Assembly (NCBI RefSeq): GCF_044751345.1
Contig: NZ_JBIWXY010000003.1
Span: 124,001-188,000 of the forward strand
Source: Methylobacillus methanolivorans
GTDB lineage: Bacteria; Pseudomonadota; Gammaproteobacteria; Burkholderiales; Methylophilaceae
Direction of reading: 5' to 3'
DNA length: 64,000 nucleotides
Shown piece by piece: positions 44,054 through 51,345 of the stretch. The notes beneath the pieces are model-generated. The model was given only the letters and a program-made list of their open reading frames with translations. It was not told the origin of the DNA and did no database searches. The translations under genes were made by a program, and so were the position numbers. Each line of letters begins with the position of its first letter. Position 1 is the stretch's first letter.

Positions 44054-46273
44054 ATGCGTCTTTCTCATTTCATCTCACATCACTATATCCGCCTGTTACT
44101 TGGCGTGTTGGTGACTATCTTGCTGTTGGCCCATGTGGTGGGCGCATTCAACCTGGGCTTTGTCAATGCCATGGAGCGTTTTGCCTATGATGCTCGCCTG
44201 CAATTATTGATGCCGGGTGGGCAAGATCCGCACATCGTGATTGTCGACATTGATGAAGCCAGCCTACAGCGGGAGGGCCACTGGCCCTGGGGGCGCAATA
44301 AGTTGGCGTATTTGCTGGATCAATTGTTTGATCATTACCAAGCCAGGCTGGTGGCTTTTGATGTAGTGTTTGCCGAAAAGGATGAGAGCTCTGGTTTGGC
44401 AGCATTGCAGGCTTTACAGAAGGCGCGGCCACAGCCAGCGTTGGCAAGCATGATTGATGATTTGGCTCCCGCGCTCGATTACGACCAGTTATTGGCTAAT
44501 AGCATGCAGGGGCGTGATGTCGTGCTGGGATATTATTTCCGCCACGATACACGCCTGAAGCAGAATATTGGCGTGCTGCCACCACCGGTTATCCAGGCTG
44601 ATGCATTGGCGGGGCAGGGTGTTGCCTATCTTCATGCCAGTGGCTACGGTGCCAATATTCCCAGCTTGCAACAGCAAGCAAAAGCCGCAGGACACTTCAA
44701 CCCCGACCCGGATGACGATGGCATCACCCGCCGCATTCCTCTGCTAGTCGTGTATCAGGGCGGCGTGTATGAAGCGCTGTCCTTGGCCGTGGCCCGGCAA
44801 GTGCTGGGTGATGTAGAGTTGAATTTAGGCTTCGCGGGTGGCGAGCAAAGTGCTGGCGTAGAGTGGTTGGCACTAGGGCAGCACAATATCCCGGTGGATG
44901 CGCACCTGAATGCCTTGATCCCTTATCGTGGCAGGCAAGGCAGCTTCGCCTATGTCTCAGCCGCAGATGTGTTGCATGGCAAAGTGCCACAACAACAGCT
45001 ACAAAACCGTATTGTATTGATAGGCACCACTGCTCCTGGCTTGATGGATTTGCGGGCAACGCCAGCACAGAGTGTTTACCCAGGTGTGGAAATCCATGCC
45101 AACATGATTGCGGGAATTTTGGATGGCAGGGTCAAGCAACAGCCTGCCTATACCCTGGGCGCTGAGTTTTTACTGTTATTGTTTCTTGGTGTCGGGCTGA
45201 CTGTCTTGCTCCCTCGGATGCGTCCAGCGCCAGCTTCGGTACTGGTGGTCTCGGTATTGTTGCTGTTGATATTGTTTAACCTGCTGTCGTGGCAGATTGG
45301 CGTGGTATTGCCATTGGCTTCGGCATTGCTGCTGGTCGTCGTCATCTACGTACTCAACATGAGTTACGGCTACTTCATCGAATCGCGCAGCAAGCGCCAA
45401 TTGGCACAGCTATTCGGTCAATATGTTCCCCCTGAACTAGTGGCGGAAATGGCAGATAGCCAACACGAGCTAGGGCTGCAGGGGGAAAGCCGCGAGATGA
45501 CGGTGTTGTTTTGCGATGTCCGTGGGTTCACCAGCCTGTCGGAAGCACTGGATGCGCCAACCCTGGCCAAGCTCATGAATGAATACCTCACCGCGATGAC
45601 GCGTGTCATCCATCAACATCGAGGCACCATCGACAAATACATGGGTGATGCCATCATGGCTTTCTGGGGGGCGCCATTGCATGATGATCAGCATGCCGCC
45701 CATGCTGTCAATGCGGCGCTGGACATGGTGCGTGAGCTGGGAAAAATCAATGCCGATTTCCAGCAACGAGGTTGGCCCGTGCTGACAATTGGCATTGGCC
45801 TCAATAGCGGTGATATGGTCGTGGGCAATATGGGCTCCGAGTTCCGCATGGCTTATACCGTGCTGGGCGATGCAGTCAACCTGGGTGCGCGGTTGGAGGG
45901 CCTGAGTGCCTATTATGCAGCGCCTGTGATCGCGAGCGAGTTCACCGCGCAGGCCTCGACGCAATATCGTTACCGTGAGCTAGACCTTGTGCGCGTCAAG
46001 GGCAAGGATGCCCCTGTGAGGATATTCGCACCGGTTGCAGGTGATGATGCTTCCATGGACCAGGAGCTGAGCCAGTATGAATTGGCATTAACGGCTTATC
46101 GCCAGCAGCAATGGTCGCAGGCCAAATCAGCATTCATGGCATTGCAAGCGACATATGGTGTACGCATGATCTACTCAATCTACCTTGAGCGAATCGCCTA
46201 TTTCAGCCAACATGCACCAAGCGCGGATTGGGATGGGGTGTTTAATTTTGAGAGCAAGCGAGGCATAGCATGA
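44054..46273 (+). CDS. CHASE2-domain adenylate cyclase
   Basis: Membrane-bound class III cyclase of 739 residues, making cAMP from ATP in response to an unknown extracytoplasmic signal. An N-terminal membrane helix (about 14-33) is followed by the CHASE2 sensor (to about 360), with HIVIVDIDEASLQREGHWPW. Three helices follow at about 372-445. The cyclase domain has both metal Asp residues (VLFCDVRGFTSLSE; DKYMGDAIMAFWGAP) and the adenine-binding Lys in IDKYMGD. The base-recognition partner is Thr in YTVLGDAVNLGARLE, which also carries the transition-state Asn and Arg. Lys/Thr favours ATP over GTP. Its stop overlaps a phosphodiesterase start. Confidence 0.92.
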   Translation: MRLSHFISHHYIRLLLGVLVTILLLAHVVGAFNLGFVNAMERFAYDARLQLLMPGGQDPHIVIVDIDEASLQREGHWPWGRNKLAYLLDQLFDHYQARLVAFDVVFAEKDESSGLAALQALQKARPQPALASMIDDLAPALDYDQLLANSMQGRDVVLGYYFRHDTRLKQNIGVLPPPVIQADALAGQGVAYLHASGYGANIPSLQQQAKAAGHFNPDPDDDGITRRIPLLVVYQGGVYEALSLAVARQVLGDVELNLGFAGGEQSAGVEWLALGQHNIPVDAHLNALIPYRGRQGSFAYVSAADVLHGKVPQQQLQNRIVLIGTTAPGLMDLRATPAQSVYPGVEIHANMIAGILDGRVKQQPAYTLGAEFLLLLFLGVGLTVLLPRMRPAPASVLVVSVLLLLILFNLLSWQIGVVLPLASALLLVVVIYVLNMSYGYFIESRSKRQLAQLFGQYVPPELVAEMADSQHELGLQGESREMTVLFCDVRGFTSLSEALDAPTLAKLMNEYLTAMTRVIHQHRGTIDKYMGDAIMAFWGAPLHDDQHAAHAVNAALDMVRELGKINADFQQRGWPVLTIGIGLNSGDMVVGNMGSEFRMAYTVLGDAVNLGARLEGLSAYYAAPVIASEFTAQASTQYRYRELDLVRVKGKDAPVRIFAPVAGDDASMDQELSQYELALTAYRQQQWSQAKSAFMALQATYGVRMIYSIYLERIAYFSQHAPSADWDGVFNFESKRGIA

Positions 46274-47043
46274 TGGTGAGGGTGTTGGGCTGTAGTGGTG
46301 GCATAGGCCAAGGCCTGCGCACCACCTCCTTGCTGGTGGATGACGATATCCTTATTGATGCGGGTACTGGCGTAGGTGATCTGACACTGGAGCAAATGGC
46401 ATCCATTGATCATGTGTTCCTCACCCACTCTCATCTCGACCATGTCACTTTTCTTCCTCTGCTGCTAGATGCCGTACTGGGCAAGCGCGAACAGCCTCTC
46501 ACGGTGCATGCATTGCCTGAAACCATTGCTAGCTTGCAAACCCACCTGTTCAACTGGCAAATCTGGCCCGATTTCAGCCAGATTCCCACACCAGAGCAAC
46601 CCTCTTTGGTATATGCGCCATTGGCAGTTGGCAATGTGGTTGAGATAGGTGGTCGCAAGATTAGTGCATTACCTGCCAATCATACCGTTCCCGCAGTCGG
46701 CTATTTGCTGGATAGCGGATCTGGTAGCCTAGCATTCAGTGGTGATAGCACCAGTTGTGACGACTTCTGGCAGTGCTTGAACCAAGTGGATAATTTATGC
46801 CACCTGATTATCGAGACTTCATTCACTAATGCCGAAATTGCCCTCGCATTGGTATCTCGGCACTATTGCCCGGCATTGCTGATGAGCGGATTGGATCAAT
46901 TGCAGTCTCAACCACAAGTCTGGATTACGCACCTGAAACCAGGAGAGGGAGAGGCAATCATGCGGGAGATTGATCAGGCTATGCATGTACTAAAGCCACA
47001 AGCATTGCAACAAGGGCAAACGATCTCTATCTCACCTGCTTAG
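46270..47043 (+). CDS. Class II cyclic-nucleotide phosphodiesterase (metallo-beta-lactamase fold)
   Basis: Probable 3',5'-cyclic-AMP phosphodiesterase of the yeast PDE1/CpdP type. The metal motif is FLTHSHLDHVTFLP (HxHLDH). Further ligands are in LPANHTVPAVGYLLD, LAFSGDSTSCDDFW and VWITHLKPGE. The N-terminus RVLGCSGGIGQGLRTTSLLV is typical of class II PDEs. Unlike CpdP of Vibrio fischeri it has no signal peptide, so it should act in the cytosol. The ATG lies in ATGATGG overlapping the cyclase TGA, so both are made from one message. Confidence 0.85.
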   Translation: MMVRVLGCSGGIGQGLRTTSLLVDDDILIDAGTGVGDLTLEQMASIDHVFLTHSHLDHVTFLPLLLDAVLGKREQPLTVHALPETIASLQTHLFNWQIWPDFSQIPTPEQPSLVYAPLAVGNVVEIGGRKISALPANHTVPAVGYLLDSGSGSLAFSGDSTSCDDFWQCLNQVDNLCHLIIETSFTNAEIALALVSRHYCPALLMSGLDQLQSQPQVWITHLKPGEGEAIMREIDQAMHVLKPQALQQGQTISISPA

Positions 47044-47140
47044 GTTTAATAAAAGTGATTAATATCGCTTGCCGGATGCGTCTTCTTTATTAACCACCAT
47101 GTTAGCTGACGTGCAATATGGCCATTACATACCGTGGTCA

Positions 47141-47201
47141 AAAAGAAACAGGAGATAAGCCAGTTTTGGCTTTATCTCCTGTGGAGGAAGATGTTTCTTT
47201 T
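47141..47201. terminator. Long nested hairpin after the phosphodiesterase gene
   Basis: Inner arms ACAGGAGATAAGCCA (47148-47162) and TGGCTTTATCTCCTGT (47167-47182) pair over 15 bp with one bulged base. AAAAGAAAC at 47141 and GTTTCTTTT ending at 47201 can pair outside. The T-rich exit suits termination on the plus strand; the size is unusual. Confidence 0.55.
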
Positions 47202-47244
47202 GTCTTAATAGTCGTTGAAGTGGATATTCAAATGCTGATTTTTC

Positions 47245-47282
47245 ATCAAAAGCTTGCGAGAGTCAGCAAGCTTTTGATTTTT
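47245..47282. terminator. Hairpin terminator between phosphodiesterase and pilin genes
   Basis: Perfect 13-bp arms ATCAAAAGCTTGC (47245-47257) and GCAAGCTTTTGAT (47266-47278) with an 8-base loop, and a T-run on the plus strand. It starts only 14 bases past the pilin stop and may serve both strands. Confidence 0.65.
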
Positions 47283-47295
47283 GCATCATGAAAAA

Positions 47296-47694
47296 CTAGG
47301 GCGTACCACCAGCACCACCAGCACCACCAGCACCCGCACCAGTATCTAGGCGGCAAGTGCCAGAGCCTGCGGTACATATTGTGTTTTGTGCGATGGCTGC
47401 ATTACCACGAGTTACAGGTTGGAAAGTTAGGGTTGCGTTAGTTGCGAAGTCTGTGATTTGCATTGCTGCATGAGCTTGGCATGAAGAGTTCACAAAGTTA
47501 GCTGGAGCCCTGTCATCGGCTGCGTCAGCAACCGCAGTATTGATGTAGGCCTTAGCCTCTGCTAAACATGCACCGTTAGCGCCACGCTGTGTGTAATCAC
47601 GATAGGCGGGCAATGCCACTGCCGCCAAAATACCAATAATCGCGACTACGATCATCAGTTCGATCAGCGTAAAGCCTTGTTGTACTTTTTTCAT
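47296..47694 (-). CDS. pilA: Type IV major pilin (PilA/PilE family)
   Basis: Prepilin with a seven-residue leader MKKVQQG cleaved before F in GFTLIELMIVVAIIGILAAV, including the conserved Glu5. The mature protein has the long N-terminal helix and four cysteines, the last two (NTIC, GTCRLD) framing a short D-region. The tail TGAGAGGAGGAGGTP after the last cysteine is unusual and is encoded by 9-base repeats. The second of two ATGs (47694) is better spaced from AAGGGG. A sigma-54 promoter lies 67 bases upstream. Pilus motor genes pilB-pilC are at 30.8-33.7 kb. Confidence 0.93.
   Translation of the reverse strand: MKKVQQGFTLIELMIVVAIIGILAAVALPAYRDYTQRGANGACLAEAKAYINTAVADAADDRAPANFVNSSCQAHAAMQITDFATNATLTFQPVTRGNAAIAQNTICTAGSGTCRLDTGAGAGGAGGAGGTP
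47305..47331 (-). repeat. Three 9-base tandem repeats in the pilin 3' end
   Basis: ACCACCAGC occurs three times in a row, encoding the Ala-Gly-Gly tail, with a degenerate fourth copy after it. Copy number may vary by slippage without changing the frame. Confidence 0.85.
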
Positions 47695-47760
47695 CATAAA
47701 CCCCTTTTAGTTGAGTTGAGTTTGTATTGCGGTTGGAGGAGTACCGCATGGTTAGCTTAT

Positions 47761-47776
47761 TGCAATGGCTATGCCA
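47761..47776 (-). promoter_or_regulatory. Sigma-54 (RpoN) promoter of the pilin gene
   Basis: On the minus strand TGGCATAGCCATTGCA fits TGGCACG-N4-TTGCA, with the essential GG and GC at the correct 10-base spacing and only C-to-T and G-to-A deviations. A start near 47749 gives a leader of about 55 bases. RpoN/PilR control of pilA is established in Pseudomonas and others. Confidence 0.72.
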
Positions 47777-47830
47777 GCTTTGGGATGTGATGGGTTTGTA
47801 TTTGAATTTAAAGGGTTTTTTGTGAATAAA

Positions 47831-47862
47831 TAAAAAAGCGGAGCATTTGCTCCGCTTTTTTT
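47831..47862. terminator. Terminator after the MxaD-like gene
   Basis: A-run, arms AAAGCGGAGCA / TGCTCCGCTTT around a TT loop, then a T-run. In the minus direction it ends the MxaD-like message and insulates the pilin promoter just downstream. Confidence 0.85.
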
Positions 47863-47868
47863 GGCGCT

Positions 47869-47895
47869 ACTTACTGACAAAAATTGTCAGTAAGT
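47869..47895. repeat. Perfect 12-bp inverted repeat after the MxaD-like gene
   Basis: ACTTACTGACAA and TTGTCAGTAAGT flank AAA. It lies between the MxaD-like stop codon and the terminator and may be a second hairpin protecting the 3' end, or a protein-binding site. Confidence 0.6.
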
Positions 47896-47909
47896 GACAA
47901 GACAAGTCG

Positions 47910-48443
47910 TTATTTGCCTTCGGCAACCTTTTTCAGGTTAGCCAAGCCTGCATCGTAAACACCATTGACAGCATCCAGGGCAGATTTGTCATCCTGGCCT
48001 GGTGGGATTGGTGGGTTGAGCTTGTAGACACGGTAGAAACGGCCCATCCACTTGACTTCGGTCTTGCCGCCATCGGCAGCCTTGACTGTGATGGTGGAGT
48101 AGTAGTCAGCGACTGGCAGCACGCCTTCAATAATGCCGTATTTGAGCTGCTTGCTATCTTCGTCGATGCTCTTGAGGTTTTCAAGGATGGTGCCGCCGCC
48201 CTTCAGGGTCAGCAGACGCACTGTTTGCTCTTCGCCGCTTTCATCCTTGCGCTTGTCGAGCTTGGTGCTTTCAACGGCTGGGTGCCATTTTTGCATGTTG
48301 CCAAAGTCTTTGACCAATGCCCAGACTTTGTCGGGGCTGGCATCAATGATGATGGTTTTTTCCACCTTTTGGGGAGCTGGGCCGTGAGCGGCTGCGGTCA
48401 ATGGCAGCAGGCCTATAGCCAAGAGTGCGAGTATTTTCTTCAT
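47910..48443 (-). CDS. Secreted MxaD-like SRPBCC (START-fold) protein
   Basis: Periplasmic protein of 177 residues with signal peptide (ILALLAIGLLPLTAAAHG) and a single SRPBCC fold: KVEKTIIIDASPDKVWALVK at its start and LEN(L)KSIDE...YGIIEG in the middle. MxaD, a periplasmic protein aiding electron transfer between methanol dehydrogenase and cytochrome cL, is of this size and fold, and the neighbouring YVTN propeller fits a PQQ-dehydrogenase context. The equivalence is inferred from fold, size, export and neighbour, not shown. It could be a generic polyketide-cyclase-like protein. Confidence 0.75.
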   Translation of the reverse strand: MKKILALLAIGLLPLTAAAHGPAPQKVEKTIIIDASPDKVWALVKDFGNMQKWHPAVESTKLDKRKDESGEEQTVRLLTLKGGGTILENLKSIDEDSKQLKYGIIEGVLPVADYYSTITVKAADGGKTEVKWMGRFYRVYKLNPPIPPGQDDKSALDAVNGVYDAGLANLKKVAEGK

Positions 48444-48491
48444 CTATATTTCTCCATGTTTTTGCAAGTTAAAAAGCGGAACGATTAATGT

Positions 48492-48527
48492 GCTGTCCTG
48501 CTGCTACAGGATGTGGAGCGGGACAGC
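48492..48527 (-). other. Intercistronic stem-loop between the propeller and MxaD-like genes
   Basis: GCTGTCC (48492-48498) and GGACAGC (48521-48527) form the closing 7 bp of a hairpin in the 101-base gap. No T-run, so it is more likely an RNA stability or processing element than a terminator. Confidence 0.35.
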
Positions 48528-48544
48528 GACTAACTAGCTCCTAA

Positions 48545-49507
48545 TCAATGTGACGTCTTGTTGAGTATAAACTGCCCGAACGCCCGGCTTTGCTTGCCTG
48601 TGGGGATGTCCTGGACATGTTTATGGCTACTGGCGTCTATCACTGAAACCGAGTTGTCAAACCAGTTGGCAACGTAAATCTTGTGGCTGGCGGCATCGTA
48701 GTTGATCCCTTCGGGGAAGCCGCCAACACGAATCTTGGTCACTTCTTTGCGTTGTGTCAGGTCAATCACTGACACGGTATCGGCCTGGGTATTGCTGACG
48801 TAAGCATAACGGTTATCTGGACTCACCGTGACGCAGTATGGGTGTTCTCCCACGGCAATGGTATGCGTATCGAAATTGTCCAGATTGATGACTGAGAGGC
48901 TATTGGCATACACATTGACAGCAAGTAATTGTTTGCCGTCAGGGCTGAGCGTGATGCCAAATGGGTGTTCGCCTGTGGCAACGCGTTGCAGCACCTTGAG
49001 CGTTTGCGTGTCGATAATGGCAAGGTCGTTGCTGTCACGGTTGGCAACATACAGCTTGCTGCCATCTGGACTGATCACGATGCCAGCCGGGGCTTTGCCT
49101 ATGCTGACCTCGCGGCGTTGAGATGTGTCAGCAGTATCGATCACCAGAACACGGTTGTCATTCCAGTCAGCGACATAAAGGCTTTTGCTGTCCGGTGACA
49201 AGGCGATGCCGACTGGTGAGCCAGAAATATCAATCGTATCGACGACGCTATAGCTATTGGTGTCAATGACAGAAACCGAATGGCTATCCACATTGCTGAT
49301 ATAAGCCTTGCCGAGGCTTTGCGAAGTGGCTACGCCCACTGGAGCTTTACCTACGGCAATGGTGGCGATGATGCTGTGATCGGCAAGGTTAATCACGGAA
49401 ACCGTATTTTCGCCCTGATTGGTAATGTAAGCCTCATCGGCACAAGCCAAAAACGAGACTGTCAGGAGAAGTAAGAAGCTGCTGAGGGTACGGATGTTGT
49501 GTTTCAC
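48545..49507 (-). CDS. Secreted YVTN-repeat beta-propeller protein
   Basis: Exported protein of 320 residues. After the signal peptide (SSFLLLLTVSFLACADE) it consists of about seven repeats of roughly 42 residues, each with a core like NSVSVID and VAVG or ISPDG-x-LYVAN. Such propellers are found next to PQQ-dependent alcohol dehydrogenases and in surface layers; a precise role is not known. It precedes an MxaD-like gene on the same strand, suggesting a shared periplasmic task. No dehydrogenase gene is in the window. Confidence 0.85.
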   Translation of the reverse strand: MKHNIRTLSSFLLLLTVSFLACADEAYITNQGENTVSVINLADHSIIATIAVGKAPVGVATSQSLGKAYISNVDSHSVSVIDTNSYSVVDTIDISGSPVGIALSPDSKSLYVADWNDNRVLVIDTADTSQRREVSIGKAPAGIVISPDGSKLYVANRDSNDLAIIDTQTLKVLQRVATGEHPFGITLSPDGKQLLAVNVYANSLSVINLDNFDTHTIAVGEHPYCVTVSPDNRYAYVSNTQADTVSVIDLTQRKEVTKIRVGGFPEGINYDAASHKIYVANWFDNSVSVIDASSHKHVQDIPTGKQSRAFGQFILNKTSH

Positions 49508-49728
49508 TGTTGATGGCTATTTTGCAATCAGGTTTTGCTGGTTGAATAAAATAACGCGACAATGTCGGCTAAGGTTGACGTGGCAGTATACGGGCGTGCC
49601 GCAAACAGCGTCAAGACTGGATTTCTCCTGTGTTTCCCGGGATTGTAAAGCGGCAGAGAGGGCTTGCCCAGCTTTCAATATGGAGCGAAATATGGAAAAA
49701 TGACGACAAACTATAGAGGTATGTTGTC
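49508..49728. promoter_or_regulatory. Divergent control region of the YVTN and rppH genes
   Basis: 221 bases between divergent starts. No open frame of note and no convincing promoter match or repeat by eye. Confidence 0.35.
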
Positions 49729-50247
49729 ATGATAGATCGGGATGGATATCGCCCGAATGTTGGCATTATTTTATGTAATGCCCGCAATCAGGTGTTTTGG
49801 GGTAAGCGCATCCGCGAACACTCTTGGCAGTTTCCGCAAGGCGGGATCAAATATGGTGAAAGCCCTGAGCAAGCCATGTACCGCGAATTGATGGAGGAGG
49901 TCGGGTTACGTCCCGAGCATGTCAAAATCCTGGGGCGTACCCGGGATTGGCTGCGATATGATGTGCCTACCAACTGGATCAAGCGTGAATGGCGTGGCAG
50001 TTACAAAGGGCAGAAGCAAATATGGTTTCTGCTGAGGCTGGTGGGGCGTGATAGCGATGTATCGTTGCGTGCCAGCACGCATCCGGAGTTTGATGCCTGG
50101 CGCTGGAGCGATTACTGGGTTGCGATGGACTCGGTGATTGAGTTCAAGCGCGATGTCTATCGCCTGGCGTTGAAAGAGCTTTCTTCTCATTTGACCGAGC
50201 GTCGCCGCACGCGGATAGTGGAAAAGCTGGATCAGTCGATGCGCTAG
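49729..50247 (+). CDS. rppH: RNA pyrophosphohydrolase
   Basis: Nudix hydrolase that converts 5'-triphosphate to monophosphate RNA ends, triggering RNase E decay. The N-terminus DGYRPNVGIILCN is typical and the Nudix box is complete (GGIKYGESPEQAMYRELMEEVG). The WLRYDVP and KGQKQIWFLL segments are RppH marks. The 172 residues fit. RNase G, acting on 5'-monophosphate RNA, is encoded at 62403-63854. Confidence 0.95.
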   Translation: MIDRDGYRPNVGIILCNARNQVFWGKRIREHSWQFPQGGIKYGESPEQAMYRELMEEVGLRPEHVKILGRTRDWLRYDVPTNWIKREWRGSYKGQKQIWFLLRLVGRDSDVSLRASTHPEFDAWRWSDYWVAMDSVIEFKRDVYRLALKELSSHLTERRRTRIVEKLDQSMR

Positions 50248-50263
50248 ATTTTGTGTTTGAAGA

Positions 50264-50298
50264 TTAAAGGGTTCCAGTCTTAGGCTGGAACCTTTTTT
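50264..50298. terminator. Bidirectional terminator between rppH and psd
   Basis: Arms AAAGGGTTCCAG / CTGGAACCTTTTT-type with loop TCTTAGG and T-run; convergent genes. Confidence 0.82.
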
Positions 50299-50301
50299 CA
50301 T

Positions 50302-51150
50302 TCAGCGCTTGTCTGCCATGGCCTCTCCCAGTCGAACGGAGCGTGCGGGCTGCCAGTCGCTCTGGAAGCTGAGTTGCGCGGTTTCGGGGTAGAGCAGTAC
50401 CACGGTGGAGCCGAGCAGGAAGCGCCCCATTTCTTCACCTTGCTTCAAGTAAATTCCCTGTTCGTGATAAAGCCAGGTGCGGGTTTTGCCCGTGCGCGGC
50501 GGATTGACGATGCCATGCCATACGGTCGCCATGCTGCCGACGATGGTGGCTCCTACCAGCACCAGTACGAACTTGCTATCTCCATGTGCAAACTCACATA
50601 CCACGCGCTCATTACGTGCGAATAGGCCGGGTACATGTGCCGCTGTCAGTGGGTTGACCGAAAAAAGGTCGCCAGGCACATAGGTCATGGAGAGTAATTT
50701 GCCATCGCATGGCATGTGGATGCGATGATAGTCGCGTGGGCTGAGATAGATAGTGGCAAAGTGCCCATTCTCGTAGTACTTGGCCATCTCGCTGTTGCCC
50801 GCGAGCAATGCTGTCGTGGAGTATTGGTGGCCTTTGGCCTGAAAAATCTGGTCTTTCTCAATTGGGCCGAATTGACTGATCGCACCATCGACCGGACAGA
50901 TTTGCGCTGCATTCGCCAGTGGGCGTGCTCCGGGTTTGAGGGCGCGGGTGAAGAAGTCGTTGAAGCTGGCATAGCTGTTAATGTCGGGGTTTGCTGCTTC
51001 CAGCATATTGACCTGATAGCGTTTGGCAAACCACTGGATGACCGCAGTAGTCAACCAGCCAGCACGTAGGTGCGCAAGTTTGCCTGCCAAGGCGGTGAGT
51101 GCGGTTTTGGGAATCAGGTACTGTAGTTTGATGGAGCTGGGTGTAGGCAC
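50302..51150 (-). CDS. psd: Phosphatidylserine decarboxylase proenzyme
   Basis: Pyruvoyl enzyme making phosphatidylethanolamine at the inner membrane. The self-cleavage motif LGST is in GRFLLGSTVVLLYP near the C-terminus. Other signatures are FNDFFTRALKPGARP, VDGAISQ, and YLSPRDYHRIHMP with the catalytic His. Its 282 residues fit. It follows ilvC on the same strand, separated by a terminator; pssA, often its neighbour, is absent. Confidence 0.95.
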   Translation of the reverse strand: MPTPSSIKLQYLIPKTALTALAGKLAHLRAGWLTTAVIQWFAKRYQVNMLEAANPDINSYASFNDFFTRALKPGARPLANAAQICPVDGAISQFGPIEKDQIFQAKGHQYSTTALLAGNSEMAKYYENGHFATIYLSPRDYHRIHMPCDGKLLSMTYVPGDLFSVNPLTAAHVPGLFARNERVVCEFAHGDSKFVLVLVGATIVGSMATVWHGIVNPPRTGKTRTWLYHEQGIYLKQGEEMGRFLLGSTVVLLYPETAQLSFQSDWQPARSVRLGEAMADKR

Positions 51151-51181
51151 ACAAACCTCTTATTAACAAATGACGGAATGT

Positions 51182-51217
51182 AAAAAGAGGCTGGACATTG
51201 TCCAGCCTCTTTTATTC
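51182..51217 (-). terminator. Terminator between ilvC and psd
   Basis: Arms AAAGAGGCTGGACA / TGTCCAGCCTCTTTT with a minimal loop. T-runs are seen on both strands; on the minus strand it ends the ilvB-ilvH-ilvC message before psd. Confidence 0.85.
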
Positions 51218-51280
51218 TAACGTAGAACTTTGCTTGCTTAGCTCTGGAAGAGGGCTAAGTGTAGCAGTCAGCCATAACTG

Positions 51281-51345
51281 TTAGTTCTTGGATTGGGCTT
51301 GAGTATGATCAATTGACCAAGAACTAAACGCTGATTAGTTCTTGG
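51281..51345 (-). repeat. Repeated 11-mer forming alternative hairpins at the ilvC stop codon
   Basis: TTAGTTCTTGG is at 51281-51291 and 51335-51345; the reverse complement CCAAGAACTAA is at 51317-51327. The copy at 51335 contains the ilvC stop and last codons. The central copy can pair with either side: an 11-bp stem with a 7-base loop over the stop codon, or one further downstream. Confidence 0.75.

Noticed and set aside
47245..47282. Possible CRISPR or tRNA-like element in the gap after the phosphodiesterase gene
   Set aside because: There are two different single hairpins, no repeat-spacer pattern and no cloverleaf.
47305..47331. 9-base repeats as a VNTR outside coding sequence
   Set aside because: They are inside the pilin frame and translate to its Gly-Ala tail.
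48492..48527. Terminator between the propeller and MxaD-like genes
   Set aside because: A stem can form but no T-run follows on the minus strand; listed only as a stem-loop.
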